From: an uncultured Oscillospiraceae bacterium
GTDB lineage: Bacteria; Bacillota; Clostridia; Oscillospirales; Ruminococcaceae
Length of the DNA: 45,319 nt
Assembly (NCBI GenBank): GCA_934454435.1
Contig: CAKSGA010000006.1
Span: 1-45,319 of the forward strand
Direction of reading: 5' to 3'
This document shows positions 6,749 through 13,842 of this stretch, one piece after another. The notes under the pieces are model-generated. The model saw only the letters and a program-made list of their open reading frames with translations, was not told the DNA's origin and did no database searches. How positions within the stretch are numbered: position 1 is the first letter of the stretch; every line of letters begins with the position of its first letter. Made by a program: the position numbers and the translations under genes.

Positions 6749-8089
6749 TTAGTAGTTGTATTTCTTTTTCTTTGCGACAAGGAATATCGTTGAGATAATA
6801 AATGCACAGATCTCTGCGAATGCAACGGATATCCATACGCCGTCCAGCTTGAAGAATATCGGCAGGATGAGGACTGCCGCAAGCTGGAACACAAGGGTCC
6901 TCAGGAAAGAGACGATAGCTGACACGGCGCCGTTGTTGAGTGCAGTAAAGAATGACGAGCACCAGATGTTGAAACCGGACAGCAAAAACGTGAATGAGAA
7001 CAGTCTGAAAGCGTGTACTGTCATATCGAAAAGCTCCTGGTCGTAGCCGACGAATATCCCGGCGAGAACCGGCGCAAGCAGCTCTGCAATTACCACCATT
7101 ATCACACCGGTTATCAGCATTGTTTTTATGCTCTTGGTGCGGATATTGCGGAGCTCATCATGGTTCTGGGCGCCGTAGTTGTATCCGGTGATCGGTGCCG
7201 TGCCGATGGAGTAGCCGATGTATACCGCCGCAAATATGAACTGAACGTACATCAGCACGCCGTATGCGGAAATTCCGTTTTCGCCTGCGAGCTTAAGAAG
7301 CTGCATGTTATAGAGCATGCTCACGATGGAAGATGAGATGCTGGTCATGAGCTCGGAAGCACCGTTCGTACATGCCTGCAGTACCGGTCGGAATTCCAGC
7401 TTCGTCATGACCATGTGGAGCTTGCTGCCGTTGTTCTTTCGCAGAAAGAATATCAGCGGGAGCAGTCCTCCTACCGTCTGGCTGAGTCCTGTTGCGAGCG
7501 CCGCACCGACAACTCCCCACTGGAATACAGCGATGAACAGAGCGTCCAGCACCATGTTGGTGCAGCCTGCTGCGACAACAACCACAAGTCCGAGCTTGGG
7601 TCGTTCGGCAGTGACCAGAAAGCTCTGGAACACGTTTTGCAGCATGAACATCGTGTTGAATATCAGACAGGTCCTGGCATATGTCGCACAGTAAGGGAGC
7701 ATTTCACTGTCCGCACCGAGGAGCATTGCCACATTCTCAGCGAAAATAAAACCGAGCACAGACACGGAAACGCCGAGAATGATAGTCAGCATGAGCATCA
7801 TGGAGAATACCCGGCGAGCCAGGTCGTCATCCTTTTCGCCAAGGTGCTTTGCGACCAGGGCGCTGCCGCCGGTTCCTATCATGAACCCCACGCCGCCCAG
7901 TATCATCAGGAACGGCATGATCAGATTGACCGCTGCGAACGGCGTCTTTCCAACATAGTTTGACACGAAGTACCCGTCTACGACTCCGTATATTGAGGTA
8001 AATACCATCATCACGACCGAAGGCAGGCAGAACCTGAAAAGCCGACCCAGGGTAAAGTGGTCAGATAATTGTATTGCGTTCTTTTTCAT
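6749..8089 (-). CDS. MATE family multidrug/Na+-type efflux transporter
   Basis: Inner-membrane exporter of 446 residues with about 12 hydrophobic segments. It starts LGRLFRFCLPSVVMMVFTSIYG, with the MATE N-terminal pattern including VVDGYFVSNYVG and FMIGTGGSALVAKHLG, and the second-half counterpart with GYSIGTAPITGYNYGAQN, the duplicated MATE signature. It belongs to the DinF/NorM-like Clostridial branch with MepA resemblance. The ATG overlaps the TGA of the upstream marR gene (ATGA), so both are co-translated and the transporter is expected to be under MarR control, probably exporting the cationic or planar compounds that the regulator senses. Substrate not predictable. Confidence 0.88.
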   Translation of the reverse strand: MKKNAIQLSDHFTLGRLFRFCLPSVVMMVFTSIYGVVDGYFVSNYVGKTPFAAVNLIMPFLMILGGVGFMIGTGGSALVAKHLGEKDDDLARRVFSMMLMLTIILGVSVSVLGFIFAENVAMLLGADSEMLPYCATYARTCLIFNTMFMLQNVFQSFLVTAERPKLGLVVVVAAGCTNMVLDALFIAVFQWGVVGAALATGLSQTVGGLLPLIFFLRKNNGSKLHMVMTKLEFRPVLQACTNGASELMTSISSSIVSMLYNMQLLKLAGENGISAYGVLMYVQFIFAAVYIGYSIGTAPITGYNYGAQNHDELRNIRTKSIKTMLITGVIMVVIAELLAPVLAGIFVGYDQELFDMTVHAFRLFSFTFLLSGFNIWCSSFFTALNNGAVSAIVSFLRTLVFQLAAVLILPIFFKLDGVWISVAFAEICAFIISTIFLVAKKKKYNY

Positions 8090-8520
8090 TTTATTTCACC
8101 TATTGTTTTATTGAGTATTTTATTGTATCTTCTGAATGTTTCCAGAAACTGTTTCTGCTCGTCTTCAGACAGTTTGCCAAGCGCCGTGTGTTCGGCTGTG
8201 ATGACCCGTCCGGCGGTCAGCTCAGCGGCGTTTTGTCCTTTCTCGGTCAGACTGACATCCTTGCAGCGCCGGCTGGAGCTTTCGGACATGGTTATCATTC
8301 CTTCAATTTCGAGTTTTTTAAGAGCTGTGTTGGTTGTTTGCTTGGGCATACATATAGCAGCGTTTATTTCACGCTGCCCCATTGTTCCTCCGGCTTCTAG
8401 AAGGGAATATAGTATCCAGAACACGCTTTCCGACATTCCAAAACGTTTCGAGGCTTTTCTGTAGATTTCGTTCTGTTCCTTCCACAGCGTGTTGAATATG
8501 GCGAGATTATCTTTGCTCAT
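8086..8520 (-). CDS. MarR family transcriptional regulator
   Basis: A 144-residue winged-helix regulator. The helix-turn-helix is in TMGQREINAAICMPKQTTNTALKKL, with the wing in MSESSSRRCKDVSLTEKGQ, which is the MarR signature (D-x-R-x-x-x-x-x-LT-x-x-G). It should be a dimeric, ligand-released repressor. It is the first gene of the operon with the MATE exporter (4-nt overlap). The promoter upstream contains two near-identical palindromes, one inside the -35/-10 spacer and one at the transcription start, exactly where an autorepressor would act. ATG 8520 follows AAGGAG. Confidence 0.9.
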   Translation of the reverse strand: MSKDNLAIFNTLWKEQNEIYRKASKRFGMSESVFWILYSLLEAGGTMGQREINAAICMPKQTTNTALKKLEIEGMITMSESSSRRCKDVSLTEKGQNAAELTAGRVITAEHTALGKLSEDEQKQFLETFRRYNKILNKTIGEIK

Positions 8521-8537
8521 ATGCTGTTCTCCTTTAC

Positions 8538-8551
8538 GTCCGAAATCGGAC
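8538..8551. promoter_or_regulatory. MarR operator, copy 1 (at +1)
   Basis: Perfect palindrome GTCCGA-AA-TCGGAC, followed by CTTTTC. It lies just downstream of the -10 box, over the predicted transcription start of the marR-MATE operon. Confidence 0.7.
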
Positions 8552-8558
8552 TTTTCTT

Positions 8559-8587
8559 ATTATAATCCGAAACCGGACTTTTGTCAA
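8559..8587 (-). promoter_or_regulatory. Consensus promoter of the marR-MATE operon
   Basis: Minus-strand TTGACA, 17-nt spacer, TATAAT: a perfect sigma-A promoter. The spacer is almost wholly filled by operator copy 2. Such a strong promoter is consistent with tight repression by the operon's own MarR protein. Confidence 0.9.
8565..8578. promoter_or_regulatory. MarR operator, copy 2 (inside promoter spacer)
   Basis: ATCCGA-AA-CCGGAC, followed by TTTTG: two changes from copy 1, in the same orientation and 27 bp away, so both lie at a similar rotation (about 2.5 turns). It occupies the -35/-10 spacer. Confidence 0.7.
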
Positions 8588-8641
8588 TGGGACAAATCAC
8601 TAAAAACACTGTACACTACTAGCCCTGTTTGTGGAATGTGC

Positions 8642-8677
8642 AAAAAAATTGGCAGCCCCAGAATTCTCCGGAACTGC
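8642..8677 (-). terminator. Terminator of the predicted small RNA
   Basis: GCAG and CTGC close an inner stem that contains GAGAATTC and its G-U pairs; a run of at least seven U follows on the minus strand. Confidence 0.65.
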
Positions 8678-8711
8678 ACAATTCAAGCAGAAATGACTTT
8701 GGATCATTTCA
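8642..8711 (-). ncRNA. Predicted small RNA (about 68 nt), unnamed
   Basis: A complete small transcription unit on the minus strand without an ORF. A consensus promoter (8717-8745) points at a start near 8711. The RNA would open with a 7-bp hairpin (GAAATGA with TCATTTC, 7-nt loop, 8690-8710). It would end with a hairpin at 8652-8677 whose GCAG/CTGC base is followed by a U-tract (A-run at 8642-8648 on the plus strand). It ends about 55 nt before the -35 box of the marR operon, which reads in the same direction. It could be a trans-acting sRNA, or, if the terminator is leaky, an attenuator leader feeding marR-MATE. No Rfam family is recognised. Confidence 0.6.
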
Positions 8712-8716
8712 CTTAT

Positions 8717-8745
8717 AGTATATCACAAAATTCACGGTGTGTCAA
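8717..8745 (-). promoter_or_regulatory. Promoter of the predicted small RNA
   Basis: Minus-strand TTGACA, 17-nt spacer, TATACT. Eleven of twelve consensus bases with ideal spacing, with no gene start downstream until marR (196 nt beyond), so it most likely drives the small RNA. Confidence 0.75.
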
Positions 8746-8914
8746 TGCCTTTTTTGAAAAAATCACAAACAGCCAGGCACACTAAACTGATCAGGATAAT
8801 TGCACTTTTCAGATCAAAAAAGTGTCATTTTTACACCAAGTGAGGTTTTTAGATGTGACCTCCTGCTTTCTGCCTCTGGCGGGTGCTTCACAACATGAAC
8901 TGACAAATATCTGA

Positions 8915-8959
8915 TAAAAACAAAAGAACGGATCCGAACAAATCAGAACCGTTCTTTTG
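8915..8959 (-). terminator. Terminator after tRNA-Ser
   Basis: An 11-bp stem (CAAAAGAACGG with CCGTTCTTTTG) directly next to the tRNA CCA end, followed by a U-rich tract on the minus strand. Confidence 0.85.
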
Positions 8960-8960
8960 C

Positions 8961-9050
8961 TGGCGGAGAAAGAGGGATTTGAACCCTCGCGCCGGTTTCC
9001 CGACCTACTCCCTTAGCAGGGGAGCCCCTTCACCACTTGGGTATTTCTCC
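8961..9050 (-). tRNA. tRNA-Ser (anticodon GCU)
   Basis: A 90-nt class II tRNA with encoded CCA. The acceptor stem GGAGAAA pairs with TTTCTCC, the anticodon stem CTCCC/GGGAG encloses CTGCTAA giving anticodon GCU (plus-strand 9015-9017), and a long variable arm is typical of serine tRNAs; the T arm contains GGTTCAAATCC. It reads AGC/AGU codons. It is monocistronic: its own promoter is at 9132-9160 and its terminator follows directly. Confidence 0.95.
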
Positions 9051-9131
9051 AAATGCTGAAACCATTTTATTGCGATGCACATACAATATAAAGTAGCCAC
9101 CAGGTTGAGTTGATGAACACATCGTGTATAT

Positions 9132-9160
9132 ATTATATCACGACAAATATGTTTTGTCAA
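9132..9160 (-). promoter_or_regulatory. Promoter of tRNA-Ser
   Basis: Perfect TTGACA, 17-nt spacer, TATAAT on the minus strand. The predicted start is about 75 nt before the mature 5' end, so a 5' leader would be removed by RNase P. Confidence 0.88.
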
Positions 9161-9273
9161 GGGGGTTTATAAAAAAATATTTTTCTGTTGATCTGCATGG
9201 CAGCGTACTGCACTAAAAGTAGCCCTTAAAACTGGTGTTTTCTACAAAAAGACATCTTTTTCCGGACATTTAC

Positions 9274-9301
9274 TGAATTATTGCATCGTCCCTGCCGATA
9301 T
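9274..9301 (+). promoter_or_regulatory. Candidate sigma-28 (SigD/FliA) promoter of the GGDEF gene
   Basis: GCCGATAT at 9294-9301 is identical to the -10 box of the flagellin promoter in this window (18560-18567). TGAA stands 16 nt upstream as a weaker -35 (consensus TAAA, 15 nt). It would place the GGDEF gene in the motility regulon. About 78 nt separate it from the ATG. Confidence 0.45.
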
Positions 9302-9378
9302 ATAAGTAATAGACTGATATCTATAATTATTATATGTCCGGTGCAGCCTGATGGCATACTATATATAGGGGTGATCCT

Positions 9379-10656
9379 ATGGTCGATATTGGGATGATTG
9401 AAAAAATTCTCTGGGAGGACTATTACAAAATAGCATGGGTCAATATCCTTACAGGAGAGTATGAGTTTGTGAAGATCCTTGATACGGACGAGGAAAAACC
9501 ATGCCTCCAGGCAAGGGACATATATGAATATTCAAAGCTCGTGGTTTCCACCGGGCTGGTGCCTGACGAGGATATTGAACAGTACCAGCGCTGCACGGAC
9601 AAGAATTACATCTTAAAAGAGGTCCTTGGAAAACGCAAGCGCATTACCGTAGATTTCCGGCGGATAATCGGGGACGCTCGGAAGTGGGTCAGGCTGGAGA
9701 TCGTGCTTCCGCATGATTTCTCTGAAAGCAGACCCTGGGCGGTGTACACCTGGAAGGAGTCTGACTCTCAGACAGGTAACGTCAATGACGCTCTGCGAAT
9801 GCTTTCCCAGTGCTTTCATAAAATATTGAAGATCGACCTGGTGAATGACACCCAGGAGGTCATAAAGGCGTATCCGGAGGAGCTTACGCCGGAAAGCGGC
9901 TTCTGCAGCTGCTTCACACAATGGATCAGGCGGACTGTTGAGAACGGCGTGATCTACCCTGATGATGTGTCGGCACTTTTGGCATTCGTTGATGTTTCAA
10001 TACTGAAAAAACGTTTCCGTGACAGCCGTGACTGTCTGCGTCTGAGATACCGCAGAAGCTGCAGCGGGGAGTTCAGATGGGTCTATATGGAGCTCATTCC
10101 TAGTATTGAGTTTACTCCGGACAGACCAGTTATAATGATGTACGTCAGGGATATCCACGATGACTATGTTGCGGAGATCCACAGACAGAAAGCTCTGGAA
10201 TACTACTGCAATTATGACACCCTGACAGGTCTGCACAGCCGCTTCTGTTACAATGACTTCTGCCGCAGGTATGAGGAGAATGGAGGGGCGCTGGCGGTGC
10301 TTTTTAGTGATGTCAACGGCCTGAAATACACGAACGATACATTTGGCCACGAAAAGGGCGACCAGCTTATCACAGGTTTTGCAGAACTGCTGAGCCAGTG
10401 CTTCGGGACGGAATTCTGCTACCGTATCAGCGGTGATGAATTCGTTGTGCTGATGGATAATGTTTCAGAGGAGTTCTTTTCAGAAAAGGCTTCAAAGATC
10501 TACCAGAAGTTGCAGGCAATGGAGATCCCTCAGGCGTCTATTGGATATGCATGGGGGGAGGGAATGTCGGTCGATGAGCTGGTGCGCAGGGCAGAGGAAC
10601 GCATGTATGACGACAAGCGTGAGTTCTACCGTCACCATCCGGAGATGAAGCGGTAA
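9379..10656 (+). CDS. GGDEF domain protein (probable diguanylate cyclase) with N-terminal sensory regions
   Basis: A 425-residue soluble protein. Residues about 1-260 look like two degenerate PAS-like or similar sensory folds, with YRRSCSGEFRWVYMELIP resembling a PAS core strand pair. A GGDEF domain follows: DTLTGLHSR at 280-288, FSDVNGLKYTND near 309, and the signature as SGDEF at 351-355. Ser in place of the first Gly is a tolerated variant in many cyclases, so c-di-GMP synthesis is plausible. The RxxD inhibitory site normally upstream of the signature is not present. No membrane segment and no EAL domain are seen. ATG 9379 follows AGGGGTGATCCT. The possible sigma-28 promoter ties it to motility. 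Terminator at 10661-10697. Confidence 0.85.
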   Translation: MVDIGMIEKILWEDYYKIAWVNILTGEYEFVKILDTDEEKPCLQARDIYEYSKLVVSTGLVPDEDIEQYQRCTDKNYILKEVLGKRKRITVDFRRIIGDARKWVRLEIVLPHDFSESRPWAVYTWKESDSQTGNVNDALRMLSQCFHKILKIDLVNDTQEVIKAYPEELTPESGFCSCFTQWIRRTVENGVIYPDDVSALLAFVDVSILKKRFRDSRDCLRLRYRRSCSGEFRWVYMELIPSIEFTPDRPVIMMYVRDIHDDYVAEIHRQKALEYYCNYDTLTGLHSRFCYNDFCRRYEENGGALAVLFSDVNGLKYTNDTFGHEKGDQLITGFAELLSQCFGTEFCYRISGDEFVVLMDNVSEEFFSEKASKIYQKLQAMEIPQASIGYAWGEGMSVDELVRRAEERMYDDKREFYRHHPEMKR

Positions 10657-10660
10657 ATCG

Positions 10661-10697
10661 AAAACAGGGACTGCTGCTAACAGTCCCTGTTTTTATT
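10661..10697. terminator. Bidirectional terminator between GGDEF gene and feo operon
   Basis: AAAACAGGGACTG pairs with CAGTCCCTGTTTT, flanked by T-runs on the plus strand and U-runs on the minus transcript. It closes both convergent units and overlaps the last codons of the small Cys-rich gene. Confidence 0.85.
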
Positions 10698-10817
10698 TCT
10701 GCATTTTATTTGGCAGCCGTCACAATGACCGCAGCAGCCGTTTTTCCGGGAATGCCGCAAGGCAGCGACAAATCCCACGGCGACAGCGATTATCAGGATA
10801 ATGCTTATAATATTCAT
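10677..10817 (-). CDS. FeoB-associated Cys-rich membrane peptide (46 aa)
   Basis: A short gene 13 nt downstream of feoB. The product begins with one hydrophobic helix (MNIISIILIIAVAVGFVAAL), then a short basic turn and a Cys-rich tail (CCGHCDGCQIKC, six Cys with the last at the C-terminus). This architecture, and the position directly after feoB, match the FeoB-associated Cys-rich membrane proteins of Firmicutes, which are presumed to help ferrous iron transport or take the place of FeoC; their exact role is not established. The terminator hairpin overlaps its 3' end. Confidence 0.8.
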   Translation of the reverse strand: MNIISIILIIAVAVGFVAALRHSRKNGCCGHCDGCQIKCRNKNRDC

Positions 10818-10830
10818 GACGTGACCCCTT

Positions 10831-13215
10831 TCAGGCAAGACCGAACACAAGTCCCACGCAGCGCACCAGAAACGCCATCAGCCATGCAATGGCGCATTGT
10901 ATCAGAACTGTGGCAGCCGCCGCCCGGACACTTCCCAGCTCCCGTTTGACCGTAGCTATCGCAGCAACGCATGGAGTATACAGCAGCACGAACACCAGAA
11001 AAACCACAGCAGTGAACGGGGTGAAAAGAGTGGTTATCTGTGAAGAATCTCCGCCGAGCAGCAGCGTAAGGGTGGAAACTACGCTCTCCTTAGCAGTGAA
11101 GCCGGTCAGCAGAGCTGTGGAAGCCCGCCAGTCGCCGAAGCCCAGCGGTGCGAATATCGGTGCGACAAGCCCTCCCAGAAGCGCCAGCAGGCTGTTTTCG
11201 GGGGAGTCCACGATGTTCAGCCTTACGTCAAAGGTCTGCAGGACCCACACGATTATGGAAGCTGCAAAGATCACCGTGAACGCTTTCTGGATAAAGTCCC
11301 TTGCCTTTTCCCAGATGAGCTGACAGACGCTCTTTGCACTTGGCAGGCGGTAATTCGGCAGCTCCATGACAAAGGGCACCGGCTCGCCACGGAATTTCGT
11401 TATTTTAAGTATCAGTGCATACAGCATGCCGCACAGAATTCCGAAAATGTACAGCCCGATCATTGCGAGTGCCCGGTACTGCACCGGGAAAAACGCACTG
11501 ATCATCAGCGTGTAAATAGGCAGTTTTGCGGAGCAGCTCATGAATGGGGTCAGCAGAATGGTCATTTTTCTGTCTCGTTCGCTTGAGAGCGTCCGGGTTG
11601 CCATTATCGCCGGAACTGAACAGCCGAAGCCTACCAGCATAGGTACAAAACTGCGTCCTGAAAGACCCAGTTTTCGCAGCGGGCGGTCCATCACGAAAGC
11701 CACTCTCGCCATGTAGCCGGTGTCCTCCAGTATCGACAGGAAGAAGAACAGCGTGACTATTGTCGGCAGGAAGCTCAGCACGCTCCCGACCCCGGCGCAC
11801 ACTCCATCGACCACCAGCGATCTTACGACTGGATTGACCTCCAGATATTCCAGCAGGGCGGCTATTTTGTCTATCACAAAATCAACGCCCATCTCCATGA
11901 GGTCCGAAAGACCTGCACCGATTAGGCTGAACGTCATGACAAAAACCAGTGCCATTATTCCGATGAAGCAGGGGATCGCCGTGTATTTTCCGGTGAGCAG
12001 CTTGTCTATCTGCATGCTGCGTTTGTGCTCCCGGCTCTCATGCGGGCGTACCACCGTTTTCTGGCAGAGGTTTTCAAGGAACGTGAAGCGCATGTTTGCA
12101 AGGGCGGCTTCTCTGTCCATTCCTGTTTCCTGCTCCATTATGCTCACAAGGTGGCTGAAAGCATGCTCCTTTTCCTCGGGTATCTTGATTTTCTCTTCAA
12201 TGAGAGCATCGTTTTCCACAAGTTTCGTCGTGGCAAATCTGACTGGAAGTCCTGCCGCCTGGATATCCGGCGCAAGGAGCAGTGACGCTCCGTGAATGCA
12301 TCGGTGCACTGCTCCCACCTTGTCCTTTGAGTCCTTGCTTTCGGGGCAGAAATCCATGCGCACCGGGATCTCACGGTACCTTGCAACATGTATCGCATGG
12401 TCTATGAGCTCGTCTATGCCCTCGTTTCGTGCGGCGGAGATGGGTACAACGGGGATCCCGAGCGTTTCTTCAAGCTCGTTCACAAGTATCGAACCGCCGT
12501 TTGCTCGTACCTCGTCCATCATGTTCAGCGCAAGGACCATTGGTATACCGAGCTCCATAAGCTGCATTGTGAGGTAGAGATTACGCTCGATGTTTGAGGC
12601 GTCAACGATGTTGATTATGCCGTTCGGGTGGGTGTTCAGCAGGAAATCACGGGTCACGATCTCCTCGCTGGAATATGGGGACAGGGAATATATCCCGGGG
12701 AGGTCAGTCACCGTGGCTTCGGGGTGGCTGCGAATCCTGCCGTCCTTGCGGTCTACTGTGACCCCGGGGAAGTTACCGACATGCTGGTTCGATCCGGTGA
12801 GCTGGTTGAACAGGGTGGTCTTTCCACAGTTCTGATTCCCGGCGAGAGCAAAGGTCAGCGGGTCACCCTTTGGAATGGCAGTTCCGTTGTGCTCAGCGTG
12901 ATAGCCACCGGTTTTCTGGAGCTCCCCGACCCCGGGGTGCGGGGTGCTGCTGCGGCGGGCTCCCACAACAGCAGCTTTTACAGACCGTGTATGTACCTTC
13001 TCAACGCTGACTTTTCGTGCCTCTTCCAGCCGCAGTGTCAGCTCGTAACCCCTGAGCCGGAACTGCACCGGGTCCCCCATCGGTGCTACCTTTTGCAGCG
13101 TGATCTCCGTCCCGGGGGTCAGTCCCATATCAAGAAGATGATGGCGCAGTGCGCCAGTCCCGCCGACAGTGCTGATGTAGGCGCTCTGCCCGGGTTTAAG
13201 TTCGTCCATGGTCAT
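10831..13215 (-). CDS. feoB: Ferrous iron transporter, FeoA-FeoB fusion
   Basis: Membrane protein of 794 residues that imports Fe(II). Residues 1-75 form an SH3-like FeoA domain (LKPGQSAYISTVGG, HHLLDMGLTPGTEI, GDPVQFRLRGYELTLR). A linker follows, then the cytosolic G domain of FeoB: G1 GNQNCGKTT at 126-134, G3 DLPGIYSL, G4 NMMDE. The C-terminal part is the two-fold Gate membrane region with FLPTIVTLFFFLSILEDTGYMAR split over GFGCSVPAI and FMSCSAKLPIY. FeoA and FeoB are usually separate, and the fusion guarantees one-to-one stoichiometry. ATG 13215 follows GGAGG with 8 nt. The promoter is about 400 nt upstream (13625-13654), with a repeat-like element in the leader. Confidence 0.93.
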   Translation of the reverse strand: MTMDELKPGQSAYISTVGGTGALRHHLLDMGLTPGTEITLQKVAPMGDPVQFRLRGYELTLRLEEARKVSVEKVHTRSVKAAVVGARRSSTPHPGVGELQKTGGYHAEHNGTAIPKGDPLTFALAGNQNCGKTTLFNQLTGSNQHVGNFPGVTVDRKDGRIRSHPEATVTDLPGIYSLSPYSSEEIVTRDFLLNTHPNGIINIVDASNIERNLYLTMQLMELGIPMVLALNMMDEVRANGGSILVNELEETLGIPVVPISAARNEGIDELIDHAIHVARYREIPVRMDFCPESKDSKDKVGAVHRCIHGASLLLAPDIQAAGLPVRFATTKLVENDALIEEKIKIPEEKEHAFSHLVSIMEQETGMDREAALANMRFTFLENLCQKTVVRPHESREHKRSMQIDKLLTGKYTAIPCFIGIMALVFVMTFSLIGAGLSDLMEMGVDFVIDKIAALLEYLEVNPVVRSLVVDGVCAGVGSVLSFLPTIVTLFFFLSILEDTGYMARVAFVMDRPLRKLGLSGRSFVPMLVGFGCSVPAIMATRTLSSERDRKMTILLTPFMSCSAKLPIYTLMISAFFPVQYRALAMIGLYIFGILCGMLYALILKITKFRGEPVPFVMELPNYRLPSAKSVCQLIWEKARDFIQKAFTVIFAASIIVWVLQTFDVRLNIVDSPENSLLALLGGLVAPIFAPLGFGDWRASTALLTGFTAKESVVSTLTLLLGGDSSQITTLFTPFTAVVFLVFVLLYTPCVAAIATVKRELGSVRAAAATVLIQCAIAWLMAFLVRCVGLVFGLA

Positions 13216-13251
13216 AGGTTTTTCCTCCGGAGTGTTGAGCTCTTTTTTTTA

Positions 13252-13265
13252 CCGGACTTGTCCGG
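13252..13265. promoter_or_regulatory. Palindrome in the feoB leader
   Basis: CCGGAC-TT-GTCCGG, a perfect 6-2-6 palindrome 37 nt upstream of the feoB ATG, next to an eight-T run on the plus strand. It can form a small hairpin in the feo mRNA leader or bind a dimeric regulator; nothing in the window decides between these. Confidence 0.4.
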
Positions 13266-13276
13266 CATTGATCTAT

Positions 13277-13583
13277 GGCAACACTGCACAAATGCCATAT
13301 ATTGTATTTTGCACGTGCCTTGCTTGCATATTTCTGGTTTGGCGCAAAAAATCACATAAGGTCACCTCTAAACACAGCGTTTGAGTGAAAATGTGTATAG
13401 CACACCGACTGCTTCTTTCAACGAGCGAAATTTCTGATGCGACGGCAGCCATGCCGACTATCGCTTCCGTCAAAAACTCCTCGTTGAACAATCTCACGAA
13501 AAATCGAGTTTTGCCAATCAGCCAAGCGTAATATTGGCAAAACTGACTGCGCAAGACACGCACCATCTTCGTGCGGTATTGCC
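13277..13583. repeat. MITE-like element (about 307 bp) with imperfect terminal inverted repeats
   Basis: The left end GGCAACACTGCACAAA and the reverse complement of the right end, GGCAATACCGCACGAA, match at 13 of 16 positions. Inside are two strong hairpins: TTCAACGAG with CTCGTTGAA (about 13418-13486, with GACGG/CCGTC inside it), and GTTTTGCCAAT with ATTGGCAAAAC (about 13507-13544). A 97-residue open frame fills the minus strand but does not look like a transposase. Size and structure suggest a non-autonomous mobile repeat or a decayed IS. It separates the feoB promoter from feoB. No clear target duplication was found. Confidence 0.5.
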
Positions 13584-13624
13584 CTGAATTCAGGTTATTT
13601 GATCGTAATGCTTTTAACCTGATA

Positions 13625-13654
13625 ATTATATCATAACATGTTCCGGTTAGTCAA
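13625..13654 (-). promoter_or_regulatory. Probable feoB promoter with inverted TTAG/CTAA repeats
   Basis: Minus-strand TTGACT, 18-nt spacer, TATAAT. Just downstream is CAGGTTA with TAACCTG, and upstream GTTAG with CTAAC spans the -35 region; such TTAG/CTAA half-sites recall DtxR/IdeR-type iron boxes, which is a guess. It is about 400 nt from the feoB ATG. Confidence 0.5.
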
Positions 13655-13794
13655 GATAAACCCAGGCTAACTTTTAGAAAAACCGCCATTCACATGAAAG
13701 ATCAACGCATACAACTCAATGCTAAGCAAACAACAGGCTCGGCAGCGTTGTTGAAAACGATACACAAATATCTGCCACAAAGCAGGATGATCAA

Positions 13795-13830
13795 TAAACA
13801 AGCTCCCCGCCAGTATAAACTGGCGGGGAG
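13795..13830 (-). terminator. Terminator after the EF-G-like gene
   Basis: CTCCCCGCCAGT pairs perfectly with ACTGGCGGGGAG (12 bp, 4-nt loop), then a U-rich tract on the minus strand, 12 nt after the stop codon. Confidence 0.88.
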
Positions 13831-13842
13831 ATGGCATATCTG

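Noticed and set aside
9241..9378. c-di-GMP riboswitch upstream of the GGDEF gene
   Set aside because: The conserved GEMM core and its two-stem layout are not visible; only a possible sigma-28 promoter and short AT hairpins are.
13273..13566. 97-residue ORF within the repeat before feoB as a transposase
   Set aside because: It has no DDE or HTH motif, covers hairpins, and lacks a start site; better explained as repeat DNA.
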